From Planctomycetota bacterium (GTDB taxonomy: Bacteria > Planctomycetota > JAJSAM01 > JAJVHW01), in contig JAJFFG010000076.1 in NCBI GenBank assembly GCA_021776825.1, forward strand, positions 152,613 to 216,612: DNA of 64,000 bases. Reading direction: 5' to 3'. Below are positions 26,482 to 35,869 of this stretch, in pieces. The position numbers and the translations under genes were made by a program. Position 1 is the first letter of the stretch. Each line of letters starts with the position of its first letter. The notes beneath the pieces were generated by a model, which was not told where the DNA came from, ran no database searches, and saw only the letters and a list, made by a program, of their open reading frames with translations.

Positions 26482-27918
26482 GTGCCCGCGTTTCGTACCC
26501 ATCGTCTATCCCGCCTCGCCGGTCGCGGCGTTGTCCTCCCGGTCGGCCTGCTGCTCGTGCTCGCGTCGTGCGCTGCCAGTCCGGTCAGTCCGGCCACTCC
26601 GGGCGCCGCGGCCGACGCACGAGGGCCACAGCGACCGGGTGGGGCGGCGGTCGTGCAGAGCTCCGACTCCGCCGCGGACCTCCACCTCGACGCGGAGCCG
26701 ACGCTGGCGCAGCTCCTCCGCACCGCGCTCGCGCGCAGCCCCGTCATCGCGGCTGCCCGTGAGCGGGCGACGGCTGCCGCCGAGACACCGGCGATCGCGG
26801 GCGCGTTGCCGAACCCGAAGCTGATGGTCGGCTGGTACGAGACGGAGGTCGAGACCCGCGTCGGCCCCCAGCGCTGGGCCGTCGGCATCCGCCAACCGAT
26901 CCCCTTCCCGACGAAGCTCACGACGAAGTCGGAGATCGCCGCGAGCGAGGCACGCCGCATGTCCGTCGTGTACCAGCGCGCCGTGCGCGACGTGCTCGTC
27001 GACGTCGTGCGGGTGGCGCACGAGCTCGACTACCTCGACCAGGCCGCTCGGATCACCGAGAGCATCAGCGCGCTCCTGGAGCGCTACACCGTGGCGGCCA
27101 GCGGAGCGCAGACGGGTTCGCTCGTCTCCGAGCTGTTTCGCGCGGAGACGCAGCGCGCTCAGCTCGAGAACGACCGCGTCATCCTCGCCGAGCTCCGTTC
27201 GGTCGAGGAGCAGCGCCTCCGCTCGCTGCTCGATCTGCCGCCGACGGCGGCGATCGGAGTTCCGCGCGTCGGGGCCGTGCCCAGCGTGCGGATGTCCTTC
27301 CCGGAGCTGCTGCGCATCGCCGAGGAGCACTCGCAGGAACTGCGCGAGGCCGGGCTCGCCCTCGACGCCGCGCGCGGTCAGTCCTCGCTCGCGGCTCAGT
27401 CTCACGTGCCGGACTTTTCGGTGGGCGTGACGAGCATCCGGACCGACCGGCTCCCGGGGAGTCTCGGGGTCAATCCCGACGGCAACGGGAAGGACCCGCT
27501 CATCCTGCAGCTCGGGGTCGATCTGCCGGTATGGGTCCAGCGGGACGAGGCCACGATCCGCCGTGCGCGTGGCCTCGAACGCGCCGCCGCGCTCGATCGC
27601 GTCAATGCTATCCAGCACACCCGCGACCGCGTCGCGCGAGCGTGGTTCGCGGTCGGCAATGCCGAGCGTCTGCATCGGCTGTACGCCGATGTCCTCGTCC
27701 CACGAGCCGACATCGCCGCGCGGACTTCCGAGGACCTTCTCGCTTCCGGGAAGGGCTCGCTCGCCGGGGTCCTGGAGACGATCGCCGTCACCCACAACTT
27801 CCGGCTCGCTGCCGCCCGTGCGCGCGCCGACCACGGACAGGCCATCGCGGCACTCGAACGCGCGCTCGGCCGTCCGCTCGACGTGCTCGACACCGACGCC
27901 GCGGAGGACGTCCGATGA
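26482..27918 (+). CDS. TolC-family outer membrane efflux lipoprotein (CzcC/CusC-like)
   Basis: 478 residues from the GTG at 26482; the frame is open from GTG 26398, but that codon sits in a putative activator site and adds an odd N-terminus. Signal peptide with lipobox LVLASC. The mature chain shows the duplicated alpha-helical hairpins of the outer membrane efflux family (ARERATAAAETPAIAGALP..., LENDRVILAELRSVEEQR...). It would form a trimeric outer membrane exit duct for the RND pump downstream. First gene of the efflux operon; its stop overlaps the next start (ATGA). Confidence 0.9.
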   Translation: MPAFRTHRLSRLAGRGVVLPVGLLLVLASCAASPVSPATPGAAADARGPQRPGGAAVVQSSDSAADLHLDAEPTLAQLLRTALARSPVIAAARERATAAAETPAIAGALPNPKLMVGWYETEVETRVGPQRWAVGIRQPIPFPTKLTTKSEIAASEARRMSVVYQRAVRDVLVDVVRVAHELDYLDQAARITESISALLERYTVAASGAQTGSLVSELFRAETQRAQLENDRVILAELRSVEEQRLRSLLDLPPTAAIGVPRVGAVPSVRMSFPELLRIAEEHSQELREAGLALDAARGQSSLAAQSHVPDFSVGVTSIRTDRLPGSLGVNPDGNGKDPLILQLGVDLPVWVQRDEATIRRARGLERAAALDRVNAIQHTRDRVARAWFAVGNAERLHRLYADVLVPRADIAARTSEDLLASGKGSLAGVLETIAVTHNFRLAAARARADHGQAIAALERALGRPLDVLDTDAAEDVR

Positions 27919-29477
27919 CCGCCCGCGTCGCCGTGCCCGTGTCCGTCGCCCTGCCCGGATCCGTCGCAGTGCTCATCTCGTTCACGCTGCTGCTGCCGGC
28001 GTGCGCGGCGCCGCGTCTCGCCGAGCCCGAGGATCTCGCGTTCGCGTCGGCGCTGGTGGCGCGGGCGGAGGCTACGCCGGACGCGGAGACTCTGCCCTCG
28101 GTTCCTGCGGACGCGACGGGAACAGCAGTCGTCGCACCGCTCCCGCCGAAGACGCGCGACGACGAGTGGCGCGGCATCCTCGACGTCCCGGCTGGGCGCC
28201 TCGCCGAGCTCACGGCGACGGCCGCCGACGACGCCACGCTCGCCCGAGTCGTCGGATCGCCTCTGGGCATCCACGACCTCGCGGCGCTCGCCGCGCTGCG
28301 TTCGCCCAACATCGCACGGGCCCGCGCGGAGTACACCGCCGCCCGCACGGCGTACGGTCAGTCGCAGGACCTCGGCGACCTGGTCGGCCTCTATCGATCG
28401 TTCACGCGCACGACCGCTACCCGCGTCGGGCCGGAGCGCAGCCGACGTGCGACGGGAGCCATCGCCCCGTCACCCAACGTCAACACACTCTCCGCCCAGG
28501 TGGCCGCCCGCACCGCCGAGATGGCGTTCGAACGGCTTCGCGCTGCGACCCGCGATGTCGTGGCACGGGCTTGGTCGGTCCACGCGGATGCGGCTCGTCT
28601 GAACGAGACGCGACGCATCCTCCGCGAGGAGGTCGAACTCGACGGCGTGCTGCTCCAGGTGCTCCGGTCCCGGCTGGAGGCGGGCGAGGGGAGCCAAGCG
28701 GGCTACCTGGCGTTCCAGTCGCGCCTGGAGCGGCTGCGCACCGAACTCGCGATCCTCGACCGTGAGGAGAGCGCCGTCCGCGCGCGCTGGAACCAACTGC
28801 TGTCGCGTCCCGAAGACGCAGCGCTCGCACTGGACGTCGCGCCGGATCCGGCGCGGGGTGAGATCACGGCGGACGACGAACTCAGCATCATCGAGCGGGC
28901 CATTATCGAGCGGGCCATAGCGGAACGGCAGGAGCTGCGCTCTGCGCGCCTGGGTAGCCAGCGCGCCGATCTGGGCGTGCGGCTGGCCGAGACGATGACG
29001 CTCCCGCGACTCGATGTCGGCTCGTCGCGCTTCGAACGCGAGCGAGCGGGCGAGGCGGGCGTTCAGCGCGGTGCGGTGTTCCCGGGCCCGGGGCGGATGG
29101 TGATGCCGCGAGCCGACTTCGGCGTCCGGGAAGCCCAGGTGCAGGAGATGCGCTCCCGCGCGACCGCCATGCGCGACATGGAGTCCGCGACGACGGATCG
29201 CGTGCGGACCGAGGCGCGCGAGGCGCTGTTCGCCGTCGATGCCGCGCAGCGACGCCTAGCGGTGCTCGACGGCGATGTCGTTCCACTCTCGCAGAGTTCT
29301 CTCGACGCTGCGCGCGGCGCCTACGAAGGCGGTCGCGGCGGATACCTCGACCTACTCGATGCGGTGCGCCGACTTCTCGACGCCCGCATGGGCCTAGCGG
29401 ACTCCCGCCGCGCCCTTGTCCACGCCCACTCCCGTCTCCTGCGCGCTGTCGGCGTGTCGGACCTCGAACGGAGATAG
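27915..29477 (+). CDS. Second TolC-family outer membrane efflux lipoprotein
   Basis: 520 residues from ATG 27915, overlapping the previous stop by 4 bases. Signal peptide with lipobox LLPAC. Long helical segments with ALRSPNIARARAEYTAARTA and a final DLLDAVRRLLDARMGLADSR phrase identify the outer membrane efflux family. It is only distantly similar to the protein encoded just upstream, so the operon has two different outer membrane components. They could form alternative exits for one pump or a mixed channel. Confidence 0.88.
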   Translation: MTARVAVPVSVALPGSVAVLISFTLLLPACAAPRLAEPEDLAFASALVARAEATPDAETLPSVPADATGTAVVAPLPPKTRDDEWRGILDVPAGRLAELTATAADDATLARVVGSPLGIHDLAALAALRSPNIARARAEYTAARTAYGQSQDLGDLVGLYRSFTRTTATRVGPERSRRATGAIAPSPNVNTLSAQVAARTAEMAFERLRAATRDVVARAWSVHADAARLNETRRILREEVELDGVLLQVLRSRLEAGEGSQAGYLAFQSRLERLRTELAILDREESAVRARWNQLLSRPEDAALALDVAPDPARGEITADDELSIIERAIIERAIAERQELRSARLGSQRADLGVRLAETMTLPRLDVGSSRFERERAGEAGVQRGAVFPGPGRMVMPRADFGVREAQVQEMRSRATAMRDMESATTDRVRTEAREALFAVDAAQRRLAVLDGDVVPLSQSSLDAARGAYEGGRGGYLDLLDAVRRLLDARMGLADSRRALVHAHSRLLRAVGVSDLERR

Positions 29478-29479
29478 TC

Positions 29480-30427
29480 ATGAGCACGAAGTCATCCATC
29501 CTCAGCGAGATCACGGCGAACAGCCGCGCGTTCGCCCTGTCCGTCGCCATCGGTGCGATCGTCACGCTCGGCGTGCGCTCGCTCTTTGTGGGACCCGACC
29601 ACGCGGCGCACGCGGCTGCCGCCCCGGGGAACGCTGCTGCCGCCGTCGAGCACGACGCTGCGGGGCATGCGGGCCACGCGCACGACGCTCCCGCCGTGCC
29701 GCAGGAGCGAGAGGACGACACCGAGGGCGCCGACGAGCATCGCGGTCACGGTGGCGACAGTGGCGACACAGAGAAGCCAGTCGCAGAGAAGCCGGTCGCC
29801 GAGAAGCCCGCGTCGGAGACAGCGGCGACGGGTGTCCTACTCGATCTCGGGAACACGGCGTGCCCGGTCATGGGCGGCGAGGTCAACGGGAAGACGTTCA
29901 CCGAGTGGAACGGACTCCGCGTCGGGCACTGCTGCCCCGGGTGCCAGAAGCGCTTCCTCGCCAAGCCCGAGGCCCTTCTCGATGAGGTGAGCCCCAAGTG
30001 GCGCGAGGCCCGCAAGGCCGTCGTCGCGATCGATACGGCGGACGGGAAGAAGCGTGAGGCACTCCTCGCCAAGGCCGCCGAGCGGTGGCCCGTCGTTCGC
30101 CAGCCGAAGGCCGACGCCCCGGCCATCGGGGGACTGCTGATTGATCTTGGCAACGCCAACTGCCCGGTCATGGGCGGCGAGGTCAACGGCAAGACCTTCA
30201 CCGAGTGGAAGGGCCTGCGCGTCGGGCACTGCTGCCCCGGCTGCTCGAAGTCGTTCCTGAAGAACCCCGAGGCGCTGCTCGACGAGGTCGCCCCGAAGTG
30301 GCGCGACGCACTCGCCGCTGTGGCGAAGGCCGGGGCCGCTAAGGCGGCGCATCGCGAACACGCCATCGCGACTCTCGCGAAGACCTGGAAGGTCGTCCGG
30401 CGCCCGAAGCCGGCGAAGTCCGAGTGA
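29480..30427 (+). CDS. His-rich membrane-anchored protein with two Cys-containing metal-binding-like modules
   Basis: 315 residues. An N-terminal hydrophobic anchor (about 17-37) is followed by a His-rich, acidic stretch with many HAAHA/HAGHAHD-type pairs (about 40-95). Two near-identical modules of about 55 residues lie at about 117-172 and 220-275. Each contains CPVMGGEVNGKTFTEW and, further on, VGHCCPGC-x-K-x-FL, giving four Cys and one His per module. They resemble YHS/TRASH-type metal-binding domains. Placed inside a Cus/Czc-like operon, the protein is most likely a periplasmic metal chaperone or sink. I know no characterised protein with this arrangement. Confidence 0.85.
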   Translation: MSTKSSILSEITANSRAFALSVAIGAIVTLGVRSLFVGPDHAAHAAAAPGNAAAAVEHDAAGHAGHAHDAPAVPQEREDDTEGADEHRGHGGDSGDTEKPVAEKPVAEKPASETAATGVLLDLGNTACPVMGGEVNGKTFTEWNGLRVGHCCPGCQKRFLAKPEALLDEVSPKWREARKAVVAIDTADGKKREALLAKAAERWPVVRQPKADAPAIGGLLIDLGNANCPVMGGEVNGKTFTEWKGLRVGHCCPGCSKSFLKNPEALLDEVAPKWRDALAAVAKAGAAKAAHREHAIATLAKTWKVVRRPKPAKSE

Positions 30428-30457
30428 CCGAGCCCGTCCGTCCGCAGGAGAGTCACG

Positions 30458-31987
30458 ATGTCCGCTGATCCCGCACCCAACTCACCGCCGCCCGACGCTG
30501 CCGCTAGTGGCTCGCGACGCGGGCTGCTGCTCACGTGCGGCGTGGGTCTCCTGCTCGGCGCCGTGCTCGTGGCCGTGCTGCCGTCGTCGTGGGTGTTCGT
30601 CGACGCCGGCGGCCACGAGATGGGCGAGCAGTCGGCCGAGAGCGCCGCGCAGTACGCCTGCCCGATGTTCTGCGTCGTCATGGATCACCTGCCCGAGAAC
30701 GAGAAGTGCCCGGTCTGCGGCATGACGATGACGCCCGTCTCTGGCGAGAGCACGCTCAACCGGTCCGAGCAGCACATGGTCGGGTTGGAGGCGGACGTCG
30801 CGCGTCGCATCCCGCTCGTGCGCAGCCTGCGGGTGGTCGGCGAGGTCGACTACGACGAGACGCGGCTCGCGCGCATCACGACGCGCGTCGGCGGCTGGCT
30901 GGAGACCGTGTGGATCGACTCCACATGGACCGAGGTCGAGGAGGGCGCACCCCTGGCGGCCATCTACTCACCCGAGCTCTACGGTGCCGAGCAGGAGTAC
31001 CTCGTGGCTTGGAAGGCGAGCAACGCTCGCGGCGATGAACGCGGCGCGCCACGATCGTCGACGCTGCTGCGGTCCGCCCGCCGTCGACTCGAACTCCTCG
31101 ACGTCGGCGAGCAGGAGATCAGCGACCTGGAGAAGAACGGCCAACCGCGCGACTCTGTCGTTCTGCGCGCCCCCCTTGGTGGCGTCGTCGTCGAGCGAGG
31201 CGCCGTCGAGGGAGCGTCCGTCAAGAAGGGCGCCACGCTCTACACAGTGGCCGATCTCACGACCGTCTGGGTCCAGGCACTCGTATTCGAGTCCGACCTG
31301 CCGTGGGTTCGAGTCGGACAGCACGTGCGACTCGAGGCCGAGGACGGCTCCGAGCCGATGGACGGCACCGTCGCCTTCGTCGATCCGGTCATCGATCGCG
31401 GGTCGCGCACCGCTCGCGTCCGCTTCGAAGTGGACAATTCCCGCGGTCCGAACGGACGGCGACCGCTCCGCATCGGTCAGCGTGTCGACGCCTGGCTCGA
31501 AGCGCGGATCGACGGCAAGGGCGATCTCTCGCCGCCGTCCGCAACCGACGCAACGAACCCGCTATCGGTCCCGCGTACCGCGGTCCTCCGCACGGGTGAA
31601 CGCAACCTCGTCTACGTCCTTTTCACCGAGGAAGAGACCGAAGGCGGGCGCACGCGGAACTACGAACTCGATCCAGCGAACCTGCCCGAGAAGCTCTGGT
31701 ACGAACCGGTGCAGATCCGCGTCGGGCCGCTCGCGCAGGCGGCGGGCGACGGCGCGCGCGAGCAGTTCTACCCGGTTCTCGGTGTGGTGCCGCCGCGACC
31801 GATCGTCGATCCCAAGACGGGCGAAGAGCGACAGGTCCTGTCGCTGCGCCGACTGAGCGAAGGCGTCACCGTCGTGAGCCGCGGCAACCTGCTCCTCGAC
31901 TCGCAGGCACAGCTCGCCGGCAAGCCGTCGCTGCTCTTCCCCGAAGGCAACCGAGGCGCCTCCGCCGACCCGCACGCGGGTCACTAA
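30458..31987 (+). CDS. RND efflux periplasmic adaptor subunit (CusB-like)
   Basis: 509 residues. One N-terminal helix (about 24-48) anchors it. Residues about 66-95 form a variant heavy-metal-binding domain, YACPMFCVVMDHL then KCPVCGMTMTP; the family usually has CPMHP at the start, so His is replaced by Phe-Cys here. The adaptor body follows: barrel-sandwich hybrid (about 140-290, AIYSPELYGAEQEYL and VVERGAVEGASVKKGATLYTV) and beta-barrel domains. It would link the inner membrane pump to the TolC-type duct. Tight spacing (8 bases) to the pump gene. Confidence 0.93.
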   Translation: MSADPAPNSPPPDAAASGSRRGLLLTCGVGLLLGAVLVAVLPSSWVFVDAGGHEMGEQSAESAAQYACPMFCVVMDHLPENEKCPVCGMTMTPVSGESTLNRSEQHMVGLEADVARRIPLVRSLRVVGEVDYDETRLARITTRVGGWLETVWIDSTWTEVEEGAPLAAIYSPELYGAEQEYLVAWKASNARGDERGAPRSSTLLRSARRRLELLDVGEQEISDLEKNGQPRDSVVLRAPLGGVVVERGAVEGASVKKGATLYTVADLTTVWVQALVFESDLPWVRVGQHVRLEAEDGSEPMDGTVAFVDPVIDRGSRTARVRFEVDNSRGPNGRRPLRIGQRVDAWLEARIDGKGDLSPPSATDATNPLSVPRTAVLRTGERNLVYVLFTEEETEGGRTRNYELDPANLPEKLWYEPVQIRVGPLAQAAGDGAREQFYPVLGVVPPRPIVDPKTGEERQVLSLRRLSEGVTVVSRGNLLLDSQAQLAGKPSLLFPEGNRGASADPHAGH

Positions 31988-31994
31988 GGCTCCC

Positions 31995-34900
31995 ATGACC
32001 GCACTGGTCCGCTTCTGCATTCGCAACCCGTTCATCACGCTTGTCGTGACGGCGATGCTCGTCGTGTGGGGCGCGATGGCGTGGAACGACAAGACCGTCG
32101 ACGCCATTCCGGACATCTCGGAGAACCAGACCGTCGTCGTGACGGAGTGGCCCGGTCGCTCGCCGCAGGACGTCGAGGACCAGATCACGTACCCGCTGGC
32201 TTCGAAGCTCGCTGGCGTCCGCGGCGTGAAGCAGGTCCGCGGGCTATCAGGGTTTGGCTTCAGCCAGATCTACGTCGTGCTCGAGGACCAGCAGCGCTTG
32301 TTCGCCGGTGGTGTCGTCGATGACTTCTACGAGGGACGCACGCGGGTCCTCGAGAAGCTCGCCTCGGTCCAGAAGGAGCTGCCCGCCGGTGTCGTGCCGG
32401 AGCTCGGTCCCGACGCCACCGCGCTCGGGCAGGTGTTCTGGTACTCCGTCGAGGGGCCGCACGACCTCGCCACGCTGCGCAGCGTGCAGGACTGGGTCAT
32501 TCGCTACGACCTCCAGACCGTCCGCGGTGTTGCGGAGGTCTCGAGCATCGGCGGCGTGGTGCGCGAGTACCAGGTCGACGTCGATCCGAACCGCCTGCGC
32601 CACTACGACGTCGGTGTCATGGACGTCGTCGCGGCCATCCGAGGCGCCAACATCGATGTCGGCGCGAAGACGATCGAAGCGGCCGGAATGGAGTACGTCG
32701 TCCGCGGCCTCGGGTTCATCAAGAACGTCGGCGACATCGAGGAGGTCATCGTCGGTGTGGCGACGCCGAGCGGCTTCGTGCCCGCGGCTGGGATGGGCAT
32801 GGCGCCCGGCATGGGCGGCGGCGGGATGCTCGGTGACGGGATGGCGGGCGCGCCCGCTCTGCGCGGTACCGGGATGCCGGACGCTGAACAGCCCGACGAC
32901 GACGATCTGGCCCACCGCCCCATCCGGGTTCGCGACATTGCTGACGTGCGCATCGGACCCGCGTTCAAGCGCGGCACGCTGGCCGACGATCGCACCGAGC
33001 TCGCCGGCGGCGTCGTCGTCATGCGCTTCGGCGAGAACCCGCGCGACGTCATCGCGAAGATCCGCGAACGCGTCGTGTTCCTGAACGATCCCGCCAACGG
33101 CGCGATGCCGGAGGGCGTGCGGATCGTGCCGTTCTACGATCGCACGCAGCTCATCGACGACACCGTGCACACGCTCGAGACAGCGCTGCTCGACGAGCTC
33201 TGGATCACGATCCTCGTCGTGATCGTGTTCCTGCTGCACCTGCGCAGCTCGCTGATCATCGCCAGCACCCTTCCGATCGCGGTCCTCATGTCGTTCATCG
33301 CGATGGATGCGCTCGGCGTCGACAGCAACATCATGAGTCTGACGGGCATCGCGATCGCCATCGGGACGATGGTCGACATGGGCATCGTGATGACGGAGAC
33401 GATCTACGCCTCCCTCGTCGAGAACGACGGGCGAAGACCGGTGGTCGACGTCGTCGAGGAGGCGGCGCTCGAGGTGGCACCGGCGCTCGCCACGGCGATC
33501 GCGACCACGATCATCACGTTCCTCCCGATCCTGTTCCTCACCGACACCGAGGGCAAGCTGTTCCGCCCGCTCGCGTGGACCAAGACGTTCGCGCTCGCAT
33601 CCGCCGCGATCACCGGCGTGCTGGTCGTCCCTGTGCTGTGCCGTCTGTTCCTCGCGCAGTCGAGCAGCGACAGGGAGGCGCAGCAGAGTGTGTGGCGCGC
33701 GCGCATCGGTCGCTGGGCACCGATCGTGTTCGCCGTGCCGTTTGCGTGGCTTGCCGCTCGCGCGAACTGGTTCGGCCTGCACGCGTGGATTGCCGCGCCG
33801 CTCGGAGGGCTCGCCGCGTGGTGGGTCATCCACCGGCTGACGCACGAACGCCTGCGCCCGATCGACGCGAACCCGGTCAGCCGTGGCGTCAACCGTTGGT
33901 ACGAGCGCTCGCTGCGTTGGATCCTCGCGAACAAGATCACGTTCCTCTGTGCCCCGGCAGTGATCTTCCTCTTCGGCGTTCTCGTGACGGTCGGCGGCGC
34001 CGCATTCTTCGCTCCGGCGCGCGCCGTGTTCGGAGACGGCGTCGACCGGGTGCGACCGGTCGCGTGGATGGCGAACACGTTCCCGGGGCTGGGCCAGGAG
34101 TTCATGCCGGCGCTCGACGAGGGCAGCCTGCTCTACATGCCGTCGCTGCTCCCGCAGGCCGGACTCACGCAGACGCTCGACGTCATGAAGCGGCAAAACG
34201 CGGCGATGATGACGGTGCCCGAGGTGGCGCGCGTCGTCGGCAAGCTCGGTCGCGCTGAGAGTGCCCTCGATCCCGCTCCCGTCGGCATGCTCGAGACCAT
34301 CGTGCAGCTCAAGCCGAAGTCCGAGTGGCGCGCCGGCATGACCAAGCTCGACATCCGGCAGGAACTGATCAGCGTCGTCCACACACCGGGTGCGACCGAG
34401 GGCGCCGGTGCATGGCTGCAGCCGATCGAGACGCGCGTGATTATGCTCAACTCCGACATCCGTGCGCCGCTGGCGATCCGGCTGCTCGGGGCACCGCAGG
34501 ATGCGTCGGGAACGCCGCTCGATACGAAGGCCGCCGTCGCGAAGCTGGAGCAGGTCGCGGGGACGATCCGCGATGTGATCCAGGACGTGCCCGGTGTCGC
34601 CGGTCCCAACGTCGAGAACATCGGCTCCAAGCCCTACATCGAGTTCGACATCCATCGTGATCGTGTCGGCCACTACGGGCTGACGCTCGGCAACGTGCAG
34701 CAGACGATCGTCACTGCGATCGGCGGCATGGAGATCACCCGTTCGCTGGAAGGCCGCGAGCGGTATCCCATCCGCGTCGCGTACTCGCGGGAGCTGCGCA
34801 ACAGCATCGAGTCGATCCAGTCGGTCCTGGTGCGCGGTGCCGGCGGCATCCACGTTCCCATCTCCGAGGTCGCAACGATCCGAGAGGTGAAGGGCCCGGG

Positions 34901-35750
34901 CGCCGTGAAGACGCAGGACGGTCTTTTGCGGCTGCACGTCACGTTCGCGACGTCGGGGCGTGACGAGGGGCGCGTCATGGAGGACGCGCTCGATCGCATC
35001 GCGGAATGGCGCGCGGGGCACATCGAGATGGGCCGCCCGGACCCGATCCCTCCCGGGGTGTCGGTACTACCGGCCGGACGCTACGAGGACCAGCTGCGCG
35101 CCCGCAACCGGTTCGCGATCCTCGTCCCGATCTGCATCCTCGCGATCTTCTTCCTGCTCTATCTGACCTTCAAGAGCTGGTCCACGGTCCTCAATGTGTT
35201 CGCCGCGGCGCCGATCGTCATCTCCGGTGGGCTGATCCTGATCTGGGCGTACCCGAAGCTATGGGATCTGGCACACAGCATCGGCATCGCCGATCGCCCG
35301 AGTGCCGGGCCGATCTACATCACGGTGGCCGTCGTGGTCGGGTTCATCGCCCTGCTGGGCATCGCCACCGACGACGGCGTGGTCATCGCGACCTACCTCG
35401 AGCAGACCTTCGGCCGCAAGCCCGTCACGGGCGGCATCCCCGAGATCCGCGAGCGTGTGCTGGAAGCGGGACTGCGACGCGCCCGTCCGTGCCTGATGAC
35501 GACCGTCACGACGATCATCGCGCTGCTCCCGATCCTGCTCAGCACCGGCACCGGCAGCGATGTCGCCCAGCCGATGGCCATCCCGGCCGTCGGCGGCATG
35601 ATCGTCGAGCTCCTGGCGCTCTTCATCGTCCCGTGCGTCTACTCGTGGGTGAAGGAGACCAGGTGGCGGCTCGGCTGGAGTGACCCGCACTTCGACCGGG
35701 ATGCGGCCTCGGCTCCCACCGGCGTCCCAGTCGCTCCTGCGGTGCCGTAG
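31995..35750 (+). CDS. Heavy-metal RND efflux pump (CusA/CzcA family)
   Basis: 1251 residues, about 200 longer than usual. N-terminus IRNPFITLVVTAMLVVWG and DAIPDISENQTVV are classic. TM4 region GTMVDMGIVMTET resembles the copper/silver (CusA) subgroup more than the zinc one, and VPEVARVVGKLGRAESALDP with a conserved following Met fits a Cu(I) path. Two extras are visible: a Met/Gly-rich insert at about residues 258-300 in the first periplasmic domain, and two additional hydrophobic helices at about 575-615. Proton-driven export of Cu/Ag, or another soft metal, is the likely role. Confidence 0.95.
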   Translation: MTALVRFCIRNPFITLVVTAMLVVWGAMAWNDKTVDAIPDISENQTVVVTEWPGRSPQDVEDQITYPLASKLAGVRGVKQVRGLSGFGFSQIYVVLEDQQRLFAGGVVDDFYEGRTRVLEKLASVQKELPAGVVPELGPDATALGQVFWYSVEGPHDLATLRSVQDWVIRYDLQTVRGVAEVSSIGGVVREYQVDVDPNRLRHYDVGVMDVVAAIRGANIDVGAKTIEAAGMEYVVRGLGFIKNVGDIEEVIVGVATPSGFVPAAGMGMAPGMGGGGMLGDGMAGAPALRGTGMPDAEQPDDDDLAHRPIRVRDIADVRIGPAFKRGTLADDRTELAGGVVVMRFGENPRDVIAKIRERVVFLNDPANGAMPEGVRIVPFYDRTQLIDDTVHTLETALLDELWITILVVIVFLLHLRSSLIIASTLPIAVLMSFIAMDALGVDSNIMSLTGIAIAIGTMVDMGIVMTETIYASLVENDGRRPVVDVVEEAALEVAPALATAIATTIITFLPILFLTDTEGKLFRPLAWTKTFALASAAITGVLVVPVLCRLFLAQSSSDREAQQSVWRARIGRWAPIVFAVPFAWLAARANWFGLHAWIAAPLGGLAAWWVIHRLTHERLRPIDANPVSRGVNRWYERSLRWILANKITFLCAPAVIFLFGVLVTVGGAAFFAPARAVFGDGVDRVRPVAWMANTFPGLGQEFMPALDEGSLLYMPSLLPQAGLTQTLDVMKRQNAAMMTVPEVARVVGKLGRAESALDPAPVGMLETIVQLKPKSEWRAGMTKLDIRQELISVVHTPGATEGAGAWLQPIETRVIMLNSDIRAPLAIRLLGAPQDASGTPLDTKAAVAKLEQVAGTIRDVIQDVPGVAGPNVENIGSKPYIEFDIHRDRVGHYGLTLGNVQQTIVTAIGGMEITRSLEGRERYPIRVAYSRELRNSIESIQSVLVRGAGGIHVPISEVATIREVKGPGAVKTQDGLLRLHVTFATSGRDEGRVMEDALDRIAEWRAGHIEMGRPDPIPPGVSVLPAGRYEDQLRARNRFAILVPICILAIFFLLYLTFKSWSTVLNVFAAAPIVISGGLILIWAYPKLWDLAHSIGIADRPSAGPIYITVAVVVGFIALLGIATDDGVVIATYLEQTFGRKPVTGGIPEIRERVLEAGLRRARPCLMTTVTTIIALLPILLSTGTGSDVAQPMAIPAVGGMIVELLALFIVPCVYSWVKETRWRLGWSDPHFDRDAASAPTGVPVAPAVP

Positions 35751-35869
35751 CGACGTCGCTGGCCGAGGTCAACGTCGAGAAGAACCTCGCCAACGCCTCG
35801 CCGTCTGAGAGCGTGGTCGCGGGCTGGGTCGACCAGGCCAAGCAGATGGAGCCTCGCATCTCGCACTAG
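35750..35869 (+). pseudogene. Coding-like tail without a start codon
   Basis: A frame shifted relative to the pump gene reads about 39 codons with a plausible amphipathic sequence (EVNVEKNLANASPSES, VVAGWVDQAKQMEPRISH) and ends at TAG 35867-35869. There is no ATG, GTG or TTG upstream before a stop. It may be the 3' remnant of a lost gene. It could also be chance in GC-rich DNA. Confidence 0.3.

Noticed and set aside
32247..35021. 924-residue minus-strand frame opposite the RND pump
   Set aside because: The plus strand is an unmistakable CusA-type pump; the antisense frame is only a composition artefact.
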